Assembly: GCA_026014685.1 (NCBI GenBank)
Contig: JAOZHW010000007.1
Coordinates: 62,001 to 126,000 of the forward strand
Reading direction: 5' to 3'
DNA from: Candidatus Bathyarchaeota archaeon
GTDB taxonomy: Archaea; Thermoproteota; Bathyarchaeia; Bathyarchaeales; Bathycorpusculaceae
DNA: 64,000 nucleotides
Position numbers and translations under genes: made by a program. Below the pieces are notes generated by a model, which was not told the DNA's origin, searched no databases, and saw nothing but the letters and a program-made list of their open reading frames with translations. Below, one piece after another: positions 33,803 through 42,186 of this stretch. How positions within the stretch are numbered: the first letter of the stretch is position 1; the number at the start of each line of letters is the position of its first letter.

Positions 33803-35383
33803 TTGAATGACTCGAAGCCTTGGTTAAAAAATTGGCCTCACGGAGTACCTAAACACATAGAATACCACACAGTTCCCCTGCATATGCTTCTTCATCAAGC
33901 AGCCAAAAACCAACCCAAAAAAACCGCCATAACATGCGGCACCCAAGAAATCACCTACTCCGAACTCGATTTGCTCTCAAACCAGTTTGCCAACGCACTC
34001 ATCTCCAGATTTGGGGTGCAAAAAGGCGAATGCGTTGCACTCTATTTGCCCAATGTGCCCCAGTTTGTTATAGCTTATTTTGGTGCTCTAAAGACGGGTG
34101 CTGCGGTGACAGCGATTAGTCCGCTTCATCGAGAACGGGAAGTGGAATATCAACTGAGAGATTCAGGGGCTGAAACCATCGTTACACTCGACACACTCTA
34201 CCCAGTTGTGGCAGATGTCCGCGAAAAAACACAACAAAAAAACATCGTAATTTCCCGTATTGGTGAATACGGCTTTTTTGGGGATTTCCAAGAGGGCTTT
34301 CCCGAAGAACCACCCGATGTAGAGGTTGACTCAGAAGATTTAGCAGCACTTCAGTACACGGGAGGCACCACTGGAACGGCCAAAGGCGCTATGCTTACCC
34401 ATTACAACTTGGTTTCAAACGCCCAAGCATTCGCCGCGATGATACAAGCAAAAAGCAGCGACATCTTCCTGACTGCTTTGCCTCTTTTCCACATCTACGG
34501 CATGACGACGAGCATGGCCACACCCATAAGTGTAGCCGCAAAAATGGTGCTTATGCCCAAGTTTGAACCCGCCAAAGTCCTCGAAAGCATCCAGAAGCAC
34601 AAAGTCACTGTCTTCTGCGGCGTCCCCACCATGTACCAATACCTGCTCGCCAACCCTGACCTATCCAAATACAATTTAAAGTCGATTCGAGCCTGCATTT
34701 CAGGGGCTACTTCGATGCCGCCGCAAGTGCAGAAGCAATTCATGGAGGTTACAGGCGGATTTTTAGCGGAAGGATATGGATTAACCGAAGCATCCCCAGT
34801 TACCCACTGTAATCCAGTTGACAAAGCGCGGCTGCACGTTGGCTCGATTGGGTTGCCTCTGCCTGATACAGACGCAAAAATCGTCGATTTAGAGACGGGG
34901 AAAAAGACGCTTGCGGTTGGGGAGGTGGGCGAGTTGGCAGTTACAGGTCCGCAAATCATGAGCTGTTACTGGCAGAAACCCACCGAAACCTCACATGTGC
35001 TCCGCTCGGGTTGGCTTCTCACTGGCGACATCGCCCGCATGGATGCAGACGGCTACTTCTATATCGTCGACCGCAAAAAAGACCTTATCAAACACAAAGG
35101 CTTCAGCGTCTACCCGCGGGAACTTGAAGATGTACTCTATGAGCATCCAGCAGTGAAGCTTTGTGCAGTCGTGGGCAAAGCTGATGCAGAGGCTGGTGAG
35201 GTCCCAAAGGCGTTTGTCGTTCTCAAAGAAGGCAGAGCTGTCTTAGCTGAGGATTTGATGACCTATGTTAACACAAAAGTCGCTTCGTACAAGGCAATCC
35301 GCGAGGTCGAATTCAGAAAAGAATTACCACTTAGTGCGGCGGGTAAGGTTTTGAGGAGACAACTAAAAGAACAGCAAAACTAG
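33803..35383 (+). CDS. Acyl-CoA synthetase (AMP-forming), long-chain fatty-acid ligase type
   Basis: 526 residues from TTG 33803, nine bases past GGAGTG; GTG 33791 has no site. The P-loop TGGTTGTAKGAMLTH (near 190), EGYGLTEASPV, GWLLTGDIARMD and the C-terminal Lys in AAGKVLRRQ are all present. It activates a carboxylic acid to acyl-AMP and then acyl-CoA. In archaea without fatty-acid synthesis such enzymes serve beta-oxidation or uptake of organic acids. Substrate length cannot be read. Its stop is 7 bases from repeat copy 2. Confidence 0.9.
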   Translation: MNDSKPWLKNWPHGVPKHIEYHTVPLHMLLHQAAKNQPKKTAITCGTQEITYSELDLLSNQFANALISRFGVQKGECVALYLPNVPQFVIAYFGALKTGAAVTAISPLHREREVEYQLRDSGAETIVTLDTLYPVVADVREKTQQKNIVISRIGEYGFFGDFQEGFPEEPPDVEVDSEDLAALQYTGGTTGTAKGAMLTHYNLVSNAQAFAAMIQAKSSDIFLTALPLFHIYGMTTSMATPISVAAKMVLMPKFEPAKVLESIQKHKVTVFCGVPTMYQYLLANPDLSKYNLKSIRACISGATSMPPQVQKQFMEVTGGFLAEGYGLTEASPVTHCNPVDKARLHVGSIGLPLPDTDAKIVDLETGKKTLAVGEVGELAVTGPQIMSCYWQKPTETSHVLRSGWLLTGDIARMDADGYFYIVDRKKDLIKHKGFSVYPRELEDVLYEHPAVKLCAVVGKADAEAGEVPKAFVVLKEGRAVLAEDLMTYVNTKVASYKAIREVEFRKELPLSAAGKVLRRQLKEQQN

Positions 35384-35390
35384 CAGGAAC

Positions 35391-35434
35391 CACGCGACGT
35401 CTCAAAGTGTACCTCCCCTCCCTTATATAAAGAA
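35391..35434 (-). repeat. Copy 2 of the 44-base perfect repeat
   Basis: Reverse orientation, immediately past the acyl-CoA ligase stop, so the TATA-like part points leftward into the antisense of that gene. Similarity to the other copies continues only about 16 bases further and then stops. Confidence 0.9.
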
Positions 35435-35492
35435 CAAAAAATTTCGATGTTGCTTTCATCGAAGCCCAGCTGCCAATAAAATGGGGAAGGAG

Positions 35493-35804
35493 CTACTTCT
35501 TTAGCTCCATCACAACTAAATCAACAATCGAATCCCCAATGTTGATTGCCTCATGGTTTTGTGCCTCAAGAAAAACCACCTGCCCCTGCGCCAAGTCGAT
35601 GTCGCTAGAAGAGCCCGAAGAGGTGGTAAGCCTTAGTTTTCCGCCTTTTAGTACATAGACGACGTGTTCTGGGTGTCGGTGCATGGGCGCTTTGTCACCG
35701 GGGTTAAAGGTTACCTGAAGTACTCTTACGCGGTCGTTTTCGTTTATGGCTCTGTAGACGTTTGAAGCAGCAACCAAAGGATCCAAATTACTCATACTTT
35801 GCAA
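35493..35804 (-). CDS. Small cupin-domain protein
   Basis: 103 residues from TTG 35804, with GGAGGTGA ending 4 bases upstream. Cupin motif 1 is PMHRHPEHVVYVLKG (metal ligands His/His/Glu-like), motif 2 is QNHEAINIGDSI. It is a single-domain beta-barrel that may bind a metal and a small ligand. Substrate unknown. Confidence 0.85.
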   Translation of the reverse strand: MQSMSNLDPLVAASNVYRAINENDRVRVLQVTFNPGDKAPMHRHPEHVVYVLKGGKLRLTTSSGSSSDIDLAQGQVVFLEAQNHEAINIGDSIVDLVVMELKK

Positions 35805-35839
35805 CAGTTCACCTCCTTTTGACGCTGAAAAGAGGCTGC

Positions 35840-36115
35840 TTAGGAGTCTTGGGCGTCTTCTTTAGCTAATTCTACCGAAACGTCATCATCGTGGCCGGCG
35901 GCTTTCTTGCGTGTTTCTTTTTTGCTGGGTGGCTCTTGTTCTCTGCCTACCATGAAGCCTTCTTCGGCTGCGGTTATGTCGTCTTCTTCAAGCATGGTTT
36001 CTCGGACGTCAGTGTCGTAGATGTCTTCGGTTAATTCCTCTTTTTCCTCTTTAGAGGGAGGTGGCCCGTCGTAGAAGTATGGCGGGGGTTTTTTCGCCTT
36101 TTTTCTAGAACTCAT
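35840..36115 (-). CDS. Small acidic protein of unknown function
   Basis: 91 residues with a basic start (SSRKKAKKPPP) and a strongly acidic middle (EEDDITAAEEGFMVGREQE). It has no membrane segments or cysteines and is probably disordered. Similar short acidic proteins with a GFMxGR-like motif may exist in related archaea (memory only). Confidence 0.6.
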   Translation of the reverse strand: MSSRKKAKKPPPYFYDGPPPSKEEKEELTEDIYDTDVRETMLEEDDITAAEEGFMVGREQEPPSKKETRKKAAGHDDDVSVELAKEDAQDS

Positions 36116-36240
36116 GCTGTAGCCTCTTTGGAAATTGACGCTTTAGCTCTCGATTAGAATGAGTTTAACGCTGTTTTATTGGTATGTGACTGGAAGTTAA
36201 CAGTCACAAAACAAGGAGGGACTGTTTAGAATGCGGTTTC

Positions 36241-36438
36241 CTAAGTGCTTTGGGATACTTTGGCCCAGTAGTATCTTTCAGCTTTGTAGCAATCGTAACA
36301 TAAGTACCTGTCATCAAGCATGTATTCAGGGTGGATGTCACCACAACCAGCGCATTTGGTCTCAAGTGACGAATCATACTCGACTGAGGCCTCTGTGGTC
36401 TGAATATTTTGTTTGTTTTTTTTGCTACTGCTGGACAT
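36241..36438 (-). CDS. Small zinc-finger protein
   Basis: 65 residues from ATG 36438 (69 from ATG 36450). A Ser/Lys-rich start precedes KCAGCGDIHPEYMLDDRYLC and CYDCYKAERYY, a four-cysteine zinc site. It may bind nucleic acid or protein; not assigned. Confidence 0.65.
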   Translation of the reverse strand: MSSSSKKNKQNIQTTEASVEYDSSLETKCAGCGDIHPEYMLDDRYLCYDCYKAERYYWAKVSQST

Positions 36439-36596
36439 ATTTGAAGGCATGATAGTTACCTTACATCAATTGTGCAGAAATTGCCTTAAAAAAGTATTGA
36501 ACATTAAATGGATGTAAATATAGGTAAAAAATGAAACATATATCCGACGTGTTAACTACGCAAAGATTGAAAAAAAAAAGGTTTAAAGATGATTTG

Positions 36597-36908
36597 CTAA
36601 ACTGACTCTTCGCACACTACTTCATCAACGGCAGCTTCAGGTTCGCGTCCGGCAATCTTGAGTACATTAGATACATCGAACTGATGCACCAAAGTACATC
36701 GACAGATGTGCCCTGTTTCCTCTTTAACTAAGCTGCCTTCAACGGCGGGTCTGTTGTCAAAAACAGGGCCGAATTCGGGGTGAACAAGTTGCTTAGGAAT
36801 GGGTTTTCCAGCTTCCACTACCCAAGTGTAACCGTCCAATGCCTTGCATGTTGGGCACACATCTGAATCCTTCTGGGTTCGCCAAATGATTCTAAGCGTT
36901 ATTGACAT
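36597..36908 (-). CDS. Protein with phage Mu F/SPP1 gp7-like Cys/His motif
   Basis: 103 residues from ATG 36908; the frame runs 19 codons further up. CPTCKALDGYTW and HICRCTL flank HPEFGPVFDNRP. A CxxC...LDG...H...CRC arrangement is typical of the C-terminal zinc motif of phage head-morphogenesis proteins. No other phage genes surround it, so it is a domesticated or stand-alone relative, if related at all. Confidence 0.55.
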   Translation of the reverse strand: MSITLRIIWRTQKDSDVCPTCKALDGYTWVVEAGKPIPKQLVHPEFGPVFDNRPAVEGSLVKEETGHICRCTLVHQFDVSNVLKIAGREPEAAVDEVVCEESV

Positions 36909-36982
36909 GGCATAGGTCTTCCTGTTCATTCCCCGATTTCGACTTTTGATTTCACGTTTATGCATTCCAGTTTACGTTATGG

Positions 36983-38323
36983 TTACACAACGCCTTGGTC
37001 CACCATTGAATCTGCGACCTTCACAAAGCCGCCGATGTTTGCGCCTTTAACGTAGTTTATGGAGTCTCCTTCTTTGCCGTATTTAACGCAGGTTTCATGG
37101 ATGGATTTCATGATTTGTCGTAAACGCGCGTCCACTTCTTCCCGTGTCCAAGACAAGCGCATGCTATTCTGTGACATCTCTAGTCCTGAAGTGGCTACAC
37201 CACCGGCGTTTGCGGCTTTTCCCTGTCCATATAGGACTTCGTTTTCTAGGAACACTTTGACGCCTTGGGGCTCCGTCGGCATGTTAGCGCCTTCGCATAC
37301 GCACATACAATCGTTTTTTACAAGGGTTTTAGCTGCTTCTCCGCATATTTCGTTCTGTGTAGCACAAGGTAGGGCTACATCGCATTCGATTTCCCAGGGT
37401 CGTTTGCCTTCAAGGTACACCGCGTTCTTGTATTTGGTTATGTACTCTTTTATGCGGCCTCGTTTGTTGTTCTTTAGATCCATAACAAATGCTAGTTTAG
37501 CGCCCGAAATGCCTTCTGAATCGTAAATGGTTCCGTCGCTATCCGATAAGGTGACGACTTTTCCGCCGAGTTGGGTTACTTTTTCTACAGCATACTGAGC
37601 TACGTTTCCTGAACCAGAAATGCAAACGGTTTTGCCTTTGAAGCTTTCACCCTTTAATTTCAGCATTTCTTCAGCAAAGTAAGCTACGCCGTAACCTGTG
37701 GCTTCTGGTCGAATTAAGCTGCCGCCCCAGTTGAGGCCTTTTCCAGTTAATACACCTGTGAACTCGTTTTGAATTTTCTTGTACATGCCGAACATGTATC
37801 CGATTTCTCTTCCACCTACGCCTATGTCGCCTGCTGGTACGTCTAGGTTTGGTCCGACGTGGCGTTGGAGTTCCATCATGAAGTTCTGGCAGAAACGCAT
37901 GACTTCGGCGTCGCTTTTGCCTTTGGGGTCGAAGTCTGAGCCGCCTTTTGCTCCTCCCATTGGTAGGGTGGTTAAGGAGTTTTTGAAAACTTGTTCAAAG
38001 GCTAAGAATTTTAGGATGCTGAGGTTGACGGTTGGGTGGAAGCGGAGGCCGCCTTTGTAGGGTCCGATGGCGCTGTTCATCTGGATACGGTAGCCTTTGT
38101 TTACTTTTACTTCTCCTTTGTCGTTTACCCATGTTACTCTGAACATGATTACGCGTTCAGGTTCAACTATGCGTTCCAAAATGTTTGCTGACTGATATTT
38201 TGGGGTGCTTTCAATTACTGGCCAAACAGAATTTATAACTTCTTCGACTGCTTGGTGAAATTCTGGTTGGTTGGGGTTTTTTTCTTTTACGTATGTCATG
38301 AAGTCTTCGGGGGATTTATACAT
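36983..38323 (-). CDS. gdhA: Glutamate dehydrogenase, NADP-type hexameric family I
   Basis: 446 residues. GGLRFHPTVNLSILKFLAFEQ is shown in part: GGLRFHP, then LKFLAFEQVFKN. The catalytic Lys is in PMGGAKGGSDFDPKG. GPNLDVPAGDIGVGGREIG and the dinucleotide fold CISGSGNVAQYA follow. It is the ~450-residue bacterial/eukaryotic type, not the ~420-residue type common in archaea, which suggests transfer. It makes glutamate from 2-oxoglutarate and ammonium or the reverse. It lies next to two Lrp regulators and the glutamate synthase operon. Confidence 0.93.
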   Translation of the reverse strand: MYKSPEDFMTYVKEKNPNQPEFHQAVEEVINSVWPVIESTPKYQSANILERIVEPERVIMFRVTWVNDKGEVKVNKGYRIQMNSAIGPYKGGLRFHPTVNLSILKFLAFEQVFKNSLTTLPMGGAKGGSDFDPKGKSDAEVMRFCQNFMMELQRHVGPNLDVPAGDIGVGGREIGYMFGMYKKIQNEFTGVLTGKGLNWGGSLIRPEATGYGVAYFAEEMLKLKGESFKGKTVCISGSGNVAQYAVEKVTQLGGKVVTLSDSDGTIYDSEGISGAKLAFVMDLKNNKRGRIKEYITKYKNAVYLEGKRPWEIECDVALPCATQNEICGEAAKTLVKNDCMCVCEGANMPTEPQGVKVFLENEVLYGQGKAANAGGVATSGLEMSQNSMRLSWTREEVDARLRQIMKSIHETCVKYGKEGDSINYVKGANIGGFVKVADSMVDQGVV

Positions 38324-38347
38324 GTTTTATTCACAGCTCGTCTTTTG

Positions 38348-38653
38348 TTAATTGCTGACTATGCGTATGCTGTCAAAGCTTAGCGGTGAATCTTTGAGGC
38401 TATCAGAGGAGAAGGCGATTTCGTAGGCGTCTTTTGAGCCACAGGCGGGACAGGACCTGATGCGGTGCTTACAGCTTTGGCAGGCTTCAGATTCCTGACC
38501 GAATTGGAGGTACACGTCGTCTTTTCCTTCGATTGCCCCAGCGAATATTCCGATTACTTCGACCCAAGTTTTTCCGCAGTGTGAGCAAGCGAATCTTTTC
38601 TTGATACCATGCTCAAGTTTCTCGACTTGTTCAAACACTTTTTCTGATCGCAT
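38348..38653 (-). CDS. Zinc-ribbon protein with two CxxC pairs
   Basis: 101 residues from ATG 38653. A TATA-like ATTATATATTA sits about 35 bases upstream, so the mRNA may be leaderless. CSHCGKTW, CQSCKHRIRSCPACGSK supply cysteines for one or two zinc sites. Probably nucleic-acid or regulatory; function unknown. Confidence 0.65.
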   Translation of the reverse strand: MRSEKVFEQVEKLEHGIKKRFACSHCGKTWVEVIGIFAGAIEGKDDVYLQFGQESEACQSCKHRIRSCPACGSKDAYEIAFSSDSLKDSPLSFDSIRIVSN

Positions 38654-38828
38654 GTGCAGCCACAGTGTAAGATATTTACAGGTAATATATAATATTTTGT
38701 AGGACATTTTACTGCAAGTTGTCTATATTTTAAGATATATTTAGCAAAAACTGCGACAATTTAGCCTGTATTAAATAGGAACATTTTATATCTATAACTA
38801 CAAGGTTATCAATACAGAAGGGAGCAAA

Positions 38829-39311
38829 ATGGCCACAAAACTAGACGACATCGACATAGCAATCATCAGAGCCCTCCAAAAAGACGCCCGCGTCAGCTTT
38901 GCCTCAATCGCCAAGAACTGCAACGTCTCCGTTGACACAATCAGCAAAAGATTCAAAAAACTCGAAGGCCTGGGCGTGGCGAGGGGAACAACCGTTCTGT
39001 TGAACCCTAAAAGTTTTGGTTATGACTGTGTGGCTAGCTTCGGCATACGCGCTGACTTCTCACACATCAATGAGATACTGCAGTTCATAAAGAAAATGCC
39101 CGACATCGTTTTCTCCACCCAAACTATGGGTAGACACAGCATCTTTGCGTTGGTTATCGTTAAAAACGTGGCGAAACTCAACGAAATCAAAGAAACGATA
39201 AAGGGGCATCCGATGGTTAGAGAAATAATTACAAGCATCTGGGTTAGCGACATACTGCTCTGCCCTTCAAACTTTGATCTGTCAATGGCAGGAGAGGCTA
39301 AAACTGGATAA
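38829..39311 (+). CDS. Lrp/AsnC-family transcription regulator (first of a pair)
   Basis: 160 residues. An N-terminal winged helix (IAIIRALQKDARVSFASIAKNC and VSVDTISKRFKKLEGLG) is followed by a RAM ligand-binding domain. GGGAG precedes the ATG; the TATA-like TTTTATATCTATAAC is near 38785. Located between gdhA and the glutamate synthase operon, it likely senses an amino acid and controls nitrogen genes (inference). Confidence 0.9.
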   Translation: MATKLDDIDIAIIRALQKDARVSFASIAKNCNVSVDTISKRFKKLEGLGVARGTTVLLNPKSFGYDCVASFGIRADFSHINEILQFIKKMPDIVFSTQTMGRHSIFALVIVKNVAKLNEIKETIKGHPMVREIITSIWVSDILLCPSNFDLSMAGEAKTG

Positions 39312-39768
39312 AATCGACCTCTACATAATTGAACAATTAACCAAAGACGCCCGCACCCCTTTTCGTCAAATTGCAGCGGCCTTAAACGTTTCACCCGACA
39401 CCATAATTGACCGATACAACGCTATTCAACAAAAAGGCATCATCCGAGGATCCACAATAGTGCTTAACCCTAAAGAAATCGGATACAACGCCATGGCAGT
39501 TTTCATGATTGACATCTCGCCAGCTGAGGAAGGTAAAGCGCAGTTTGATTCTTTTTCTATACTGGAAACCGTCATAAAAATGAAAGACATCATTGTGGCT
39601 TCAAAAACCGTTGGAGATTACGATCTTATGGCTATTGGAGTGATAAAAGACATCCAGCACCTGTTCGCGGTTAGAGATGAAATCGCAGCTATCCCCGGCG
39701 TTAAAGATATGGAGATTTCTTTCTGGAGCGAAATAACTGAACTTTCACCGAAGTACTTTGTAATTTAA
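39274..39768 (+). CDS. Lrp/AsnC-family transcription regulator (second of a pair)
   Basis: Up to 164 residues from TTG 39274, overlapping the first regulator by 38 bases. The best ribosome site (AGGAGAGG) precedes a CTG near 39304, so the true start is uncertain. The helix-turn-helix (DARTPFRQIAAALNVSPDTI) and RAM domain are complete. Two overlapping Lrp genes probably make a mixed multimer or act as alternating sensors. Confidence 0.88.
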   Translation: MICQWQERLKLDKIDLYIIEQLTKDARTPFRQIAAALNVSPDTIIDRYNAIQQKGIIRGSTIVLNPKEIGYNAMAVFMIDISPAEEGKAQFDSFSILETVIKMKDIIVASKTVGDYDLMAIGVIKDIQHLFAVRDEIAAIPGVKDMEISFWSEITELSPKYFVI

Positions 39769-39860
39769 GATTAAGTTGCCCTCTGTTTGCTCTTGCGCTA
39801 CTTGTCTATGCGGCATATAGATGCGTCAAGTATAGAGAAGAAAATAATTGAAAAAGGGGT

Positions 39861-40670
39861 TTAATGCGAAAACAGCTTCGCATACGGTCTGCTCGACAAG
39901 GGCAGGATTTTCTTGAATTTGGCTGCAAGGATGGCTTTGGGGTCGCCGCCGAAGTGGCTACAGTACTCATTAACTAAGCCCTCGATGACTGCCATGTCAC
40001 GTTTGCCGACGTCTTGGACTTTTGTGCCTTCCACTGGGCAGAGGAATTCTCCGCGTTCGTAGATGACGCCGCCGTGCATGCCTGTGCCGACGAAGCGTGC
40101 GTTGCATTTTTCGCCTTCTTTGAGGTTTAAGCCTAAGACGCAGATGATGCCGCCCGCCATGTACTCGGCTAAAAAGTCGCCTGCAGTTTCGCCGACAACT
40201 ATCGTCGGGACTTTCTTTTGGTACTGTTTCATGTGGATGCCGACGCGGTAGCCGACGTAGTCTTTGACGAAGATTTTGCCGCCTCGCATGCTGTGGCCTG
40301 TGACGTCGCCTGCGTGTCCGTGGATGACGATTTGGCCTTCGTTCATGGTGTTGCCGCAGCCGTCTTGTGCGTTGCCATACACGGTGATTTGTGGACCGTT
40401 GTTGAATGCACCTAAGTCGTTGCCGGGGGTGCCGTAGATGTCAAGTTTCACGGGGGTGTTTAGGTCGGTGCCGAGATAGCGTTGGCCGCAGACGTTGTAA
40501 ACCTCGATTTTTTCTACATCATCGCCTTGGTTTACTGCGCGCAGTATTGCGTTGAGGTCTTTGTAGTATAGGTCGCATGCGTCGATTTTGACGGTTTTTC
40601 CGCTGTGGGTTATGCGTAATTGGTATTTGGGGTCGATTTCTGAGGGGTTACTTCTTGGGGGTACCTGCAT
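39861..40670 (-). CDS. Glutamate synthase, GXGXG-domain subunit (domain 3)
   Basis: 269 residues. Repeated glycine strands (YGNAQDGCGNTMNEGQIVIHG shown in part: GCGNTMNEGQIVIHG; AGDVTGHSMRGGKIFVKD; GTGMHGGVIYERG) form the beta-helix of GltB domain 3 and FwdC. In fused bacterial GltB this is the C-terminal part. It stops the archaeal split enzyme operon. A poly-purine gap of 4 bases separates it from the FMN subunit gene. Confidence 0.92.
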   Translation of the reverse strand: MQVPPRSNPSEIDPKYQLRITHSGKTVKIDACDLYYKDLNAILRAVNQGDDVEKIEVYNVCGQRYLGTDLNTPVKLDIYGTPGNDLGAFNNGPQITVYGNAQDGCGNTMNEGQIVIHGHAGDVTGHSMRGGKIFVKDYVGYRVGIHMKQYQKKVPTIVVGETAGDFLAEYMAGGIICVLGLNLKEGEKCNARFVGTGMHGGVIYERGEFLCPVEGTKVQDVGKRDMAVIEGLVNEYCSHFGGDPKAILAAKFKKILPLSSRPYAKLFSH

Positions 40671-40674
40671 AGTT

Positions 40675-42186
40675 TTATTCTCCTGCCATTTTTAAGCCCA
40701 AAATTTTGAGCTCTTGATCTGATAAGCCAACCCCGCGCAGTGCCAATCTGTTGCCTCGGAGGCTTTCGATGGCGTTTATGCCCATGCCGCCCATCATGTC
40801 TTTGATTTCTAAGCTCCAACTCTGCAGCAAATTGACTAGCCGCTTTGTGGCGATGTCGGGGTTGACACGTTTGCCAATCCAGGGGTCGCTTGTGGTGATG
40901 CCCCAAGGACATTTGCCTGTGAAGCATCGTTGGCAGACTGTGCAGCCGATGGCGACGAGGGCCGCTGTACCGATGTAAACTGCATCTGCGCCTAAGGCGA
41001 TGGCTTTGAAAACGTCTGAGGCGCTTCTAAAGCCGCCTGCAGCTACGATGGAGGCTTGGTTGCGTATGCCTTCGTCTCGGAGCCGCTGGTCAACTTGTGC
41101 TAAGGCGAGTTCGATGGGTATGCCGACGTTGTCTCGGATGACTTTTGGTGCTGCGCCTGTTGCGCCGCGGACGCCGTCCATGGCGACTATGTCTGCGCCT
41201 GCGCGGACGATGCCGCTTGCGATGGCTGCTATGTTGTGGACTGCTGCAACTTTGACTGAGACAGGTTTGGTGTAGTTGGTGGCTTCTTTTAATGCGTAGA
41301 TGAGTTGGCGGAGGTCTTCGATAGAGTAGATGTCGTGCTGCGGATAGGGGGACAACGCGTCAGTTCCTGTAGGGATCATTCGGGTTTTGGCAACTGGTTC
41401 GGTGACTTTTTCTCCGGGCAAGTGACCGCCGATGCCTGGTTTTGCGCCCTGCCCGATTTTGATTTCGACAGCTGCACCTGAGTCTAGATATTTAGGGTGG
41501 ACACCGAATCTGCCTGACGCAACCTGCACGATGGTGTGGTCGCCGTATTGGTAGAGGCTCTGGTCTAAGCCGCCTTCGCCCGTGTTGTAGTAGGTGCCGC
41601 ATTCTGAGGCTGCCCGTGCGAGTGCAGTATGGACGTTTAGGCTGATGGCGCCATATGACATGGCGGAGAACATTATTGGGGTGTCGAGGCGGAGTTGTGG
41701 TGTGAGTTGGGTTTTGAGTTCGGGTACGCCGTCTTTGTAGTCGATTTCTATGTGGTCGGGTTTGCTTCCCAGATAGGTTCGGATTTCCATGGGTTCACGC
41801 AAGGGGTCGATGGAGGGGTTGGTGACTTGGCTGGCGTTTAGGAGGATACGGTCCCAGTAGTTGAAGGCTGGTTTGTCGTTGCCCATACCGGTAATTTGGA
41901 CTGCGCCGCTTTCGGAGGCTTTCTTGAGATCGCGGATGGCTTCCACGGTCCAGTTGGCGTTTTCGCGGTTGGCGTTGGGGTTCTTTTTGACGGTTATGGC
42001 GTTTGTGGGGCACATGGTTACGCAGCGTTGGCAGTTGACGCAGGTGGAGTCTTTGCTAACTATGGTATCGGATTCGGGGTCGTAGCAGTGCGTTTCGTAG
42101 GTGCATTGGTTAACGCAGACTTTGCAACGTATGCACCGTCTTGGATCACGTTCAACGAGGTATTCGGGGATTACGTAAGTTTTCAT
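40675..42186 (-). CDS. Glutamate synthase, FMN/3Fe-4S synthase subunit with ferredoxin N-terminus
   Basis: 503 residues. RCIRCKVCVNQC and TCVNCQRCVTMC near the start bind two 4Fe-4S clusters, an addition typical of archaeal-type GltB. The TIM-barrel synthase domain has GEGGLDQSLYQYG, GQGAKPGIGGHLPG and MDGVRGATGAAP. CTVCQRCFTGKCPWG near residue 423 binds the 3Fe-4S centre. It reductively aminates 2-oxoglutarate. Its start overlaps the amidotransferase gene by one base. Confidence 0.94.
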   Translation of the reverse strand: MKTYVIPEYLVERDPRRCIRCKVCVNQCTYETHCYDPESDTIVSKDSTCVNCQRCVTMCPTNAITVKKNPNANRENANWTVEAIRDLKKASESGAVQITGMGNDKPAFNYWDRILLNASQVTNPSIDPLREPMEIRTYLGSKPDHIEIDYKDGVPELKTQLTPQLRLDTPIMFSAMSYGAISLNVHTALARAASECGTYYNTGEGGLDQSLYQYGDHTIVQVASGRFGVHPKYLDSGAAVEIKIGQGAKPGIGGHLPGEKVTEPVAKTRMIPTGTDALSPYPQHDIYSIEDLRQLIYALKEATNYTKPVSVKVAAVHNIAAIASGIVRAGADIVAMDGVRGATGAAPKVIRDNVGIPIELALAQVDQRLRDEGIRNQASIVAAGGFRSASDVFKAIALGADAVYIGTAALVAIGCTVCQRCFTGKCPWGITTSDPWIGKRVNPDIATKRLVNLLQSWSLEIKDMMGGMGINAIESLRGNRLALRGVGLSDQELKILGLKMAGE

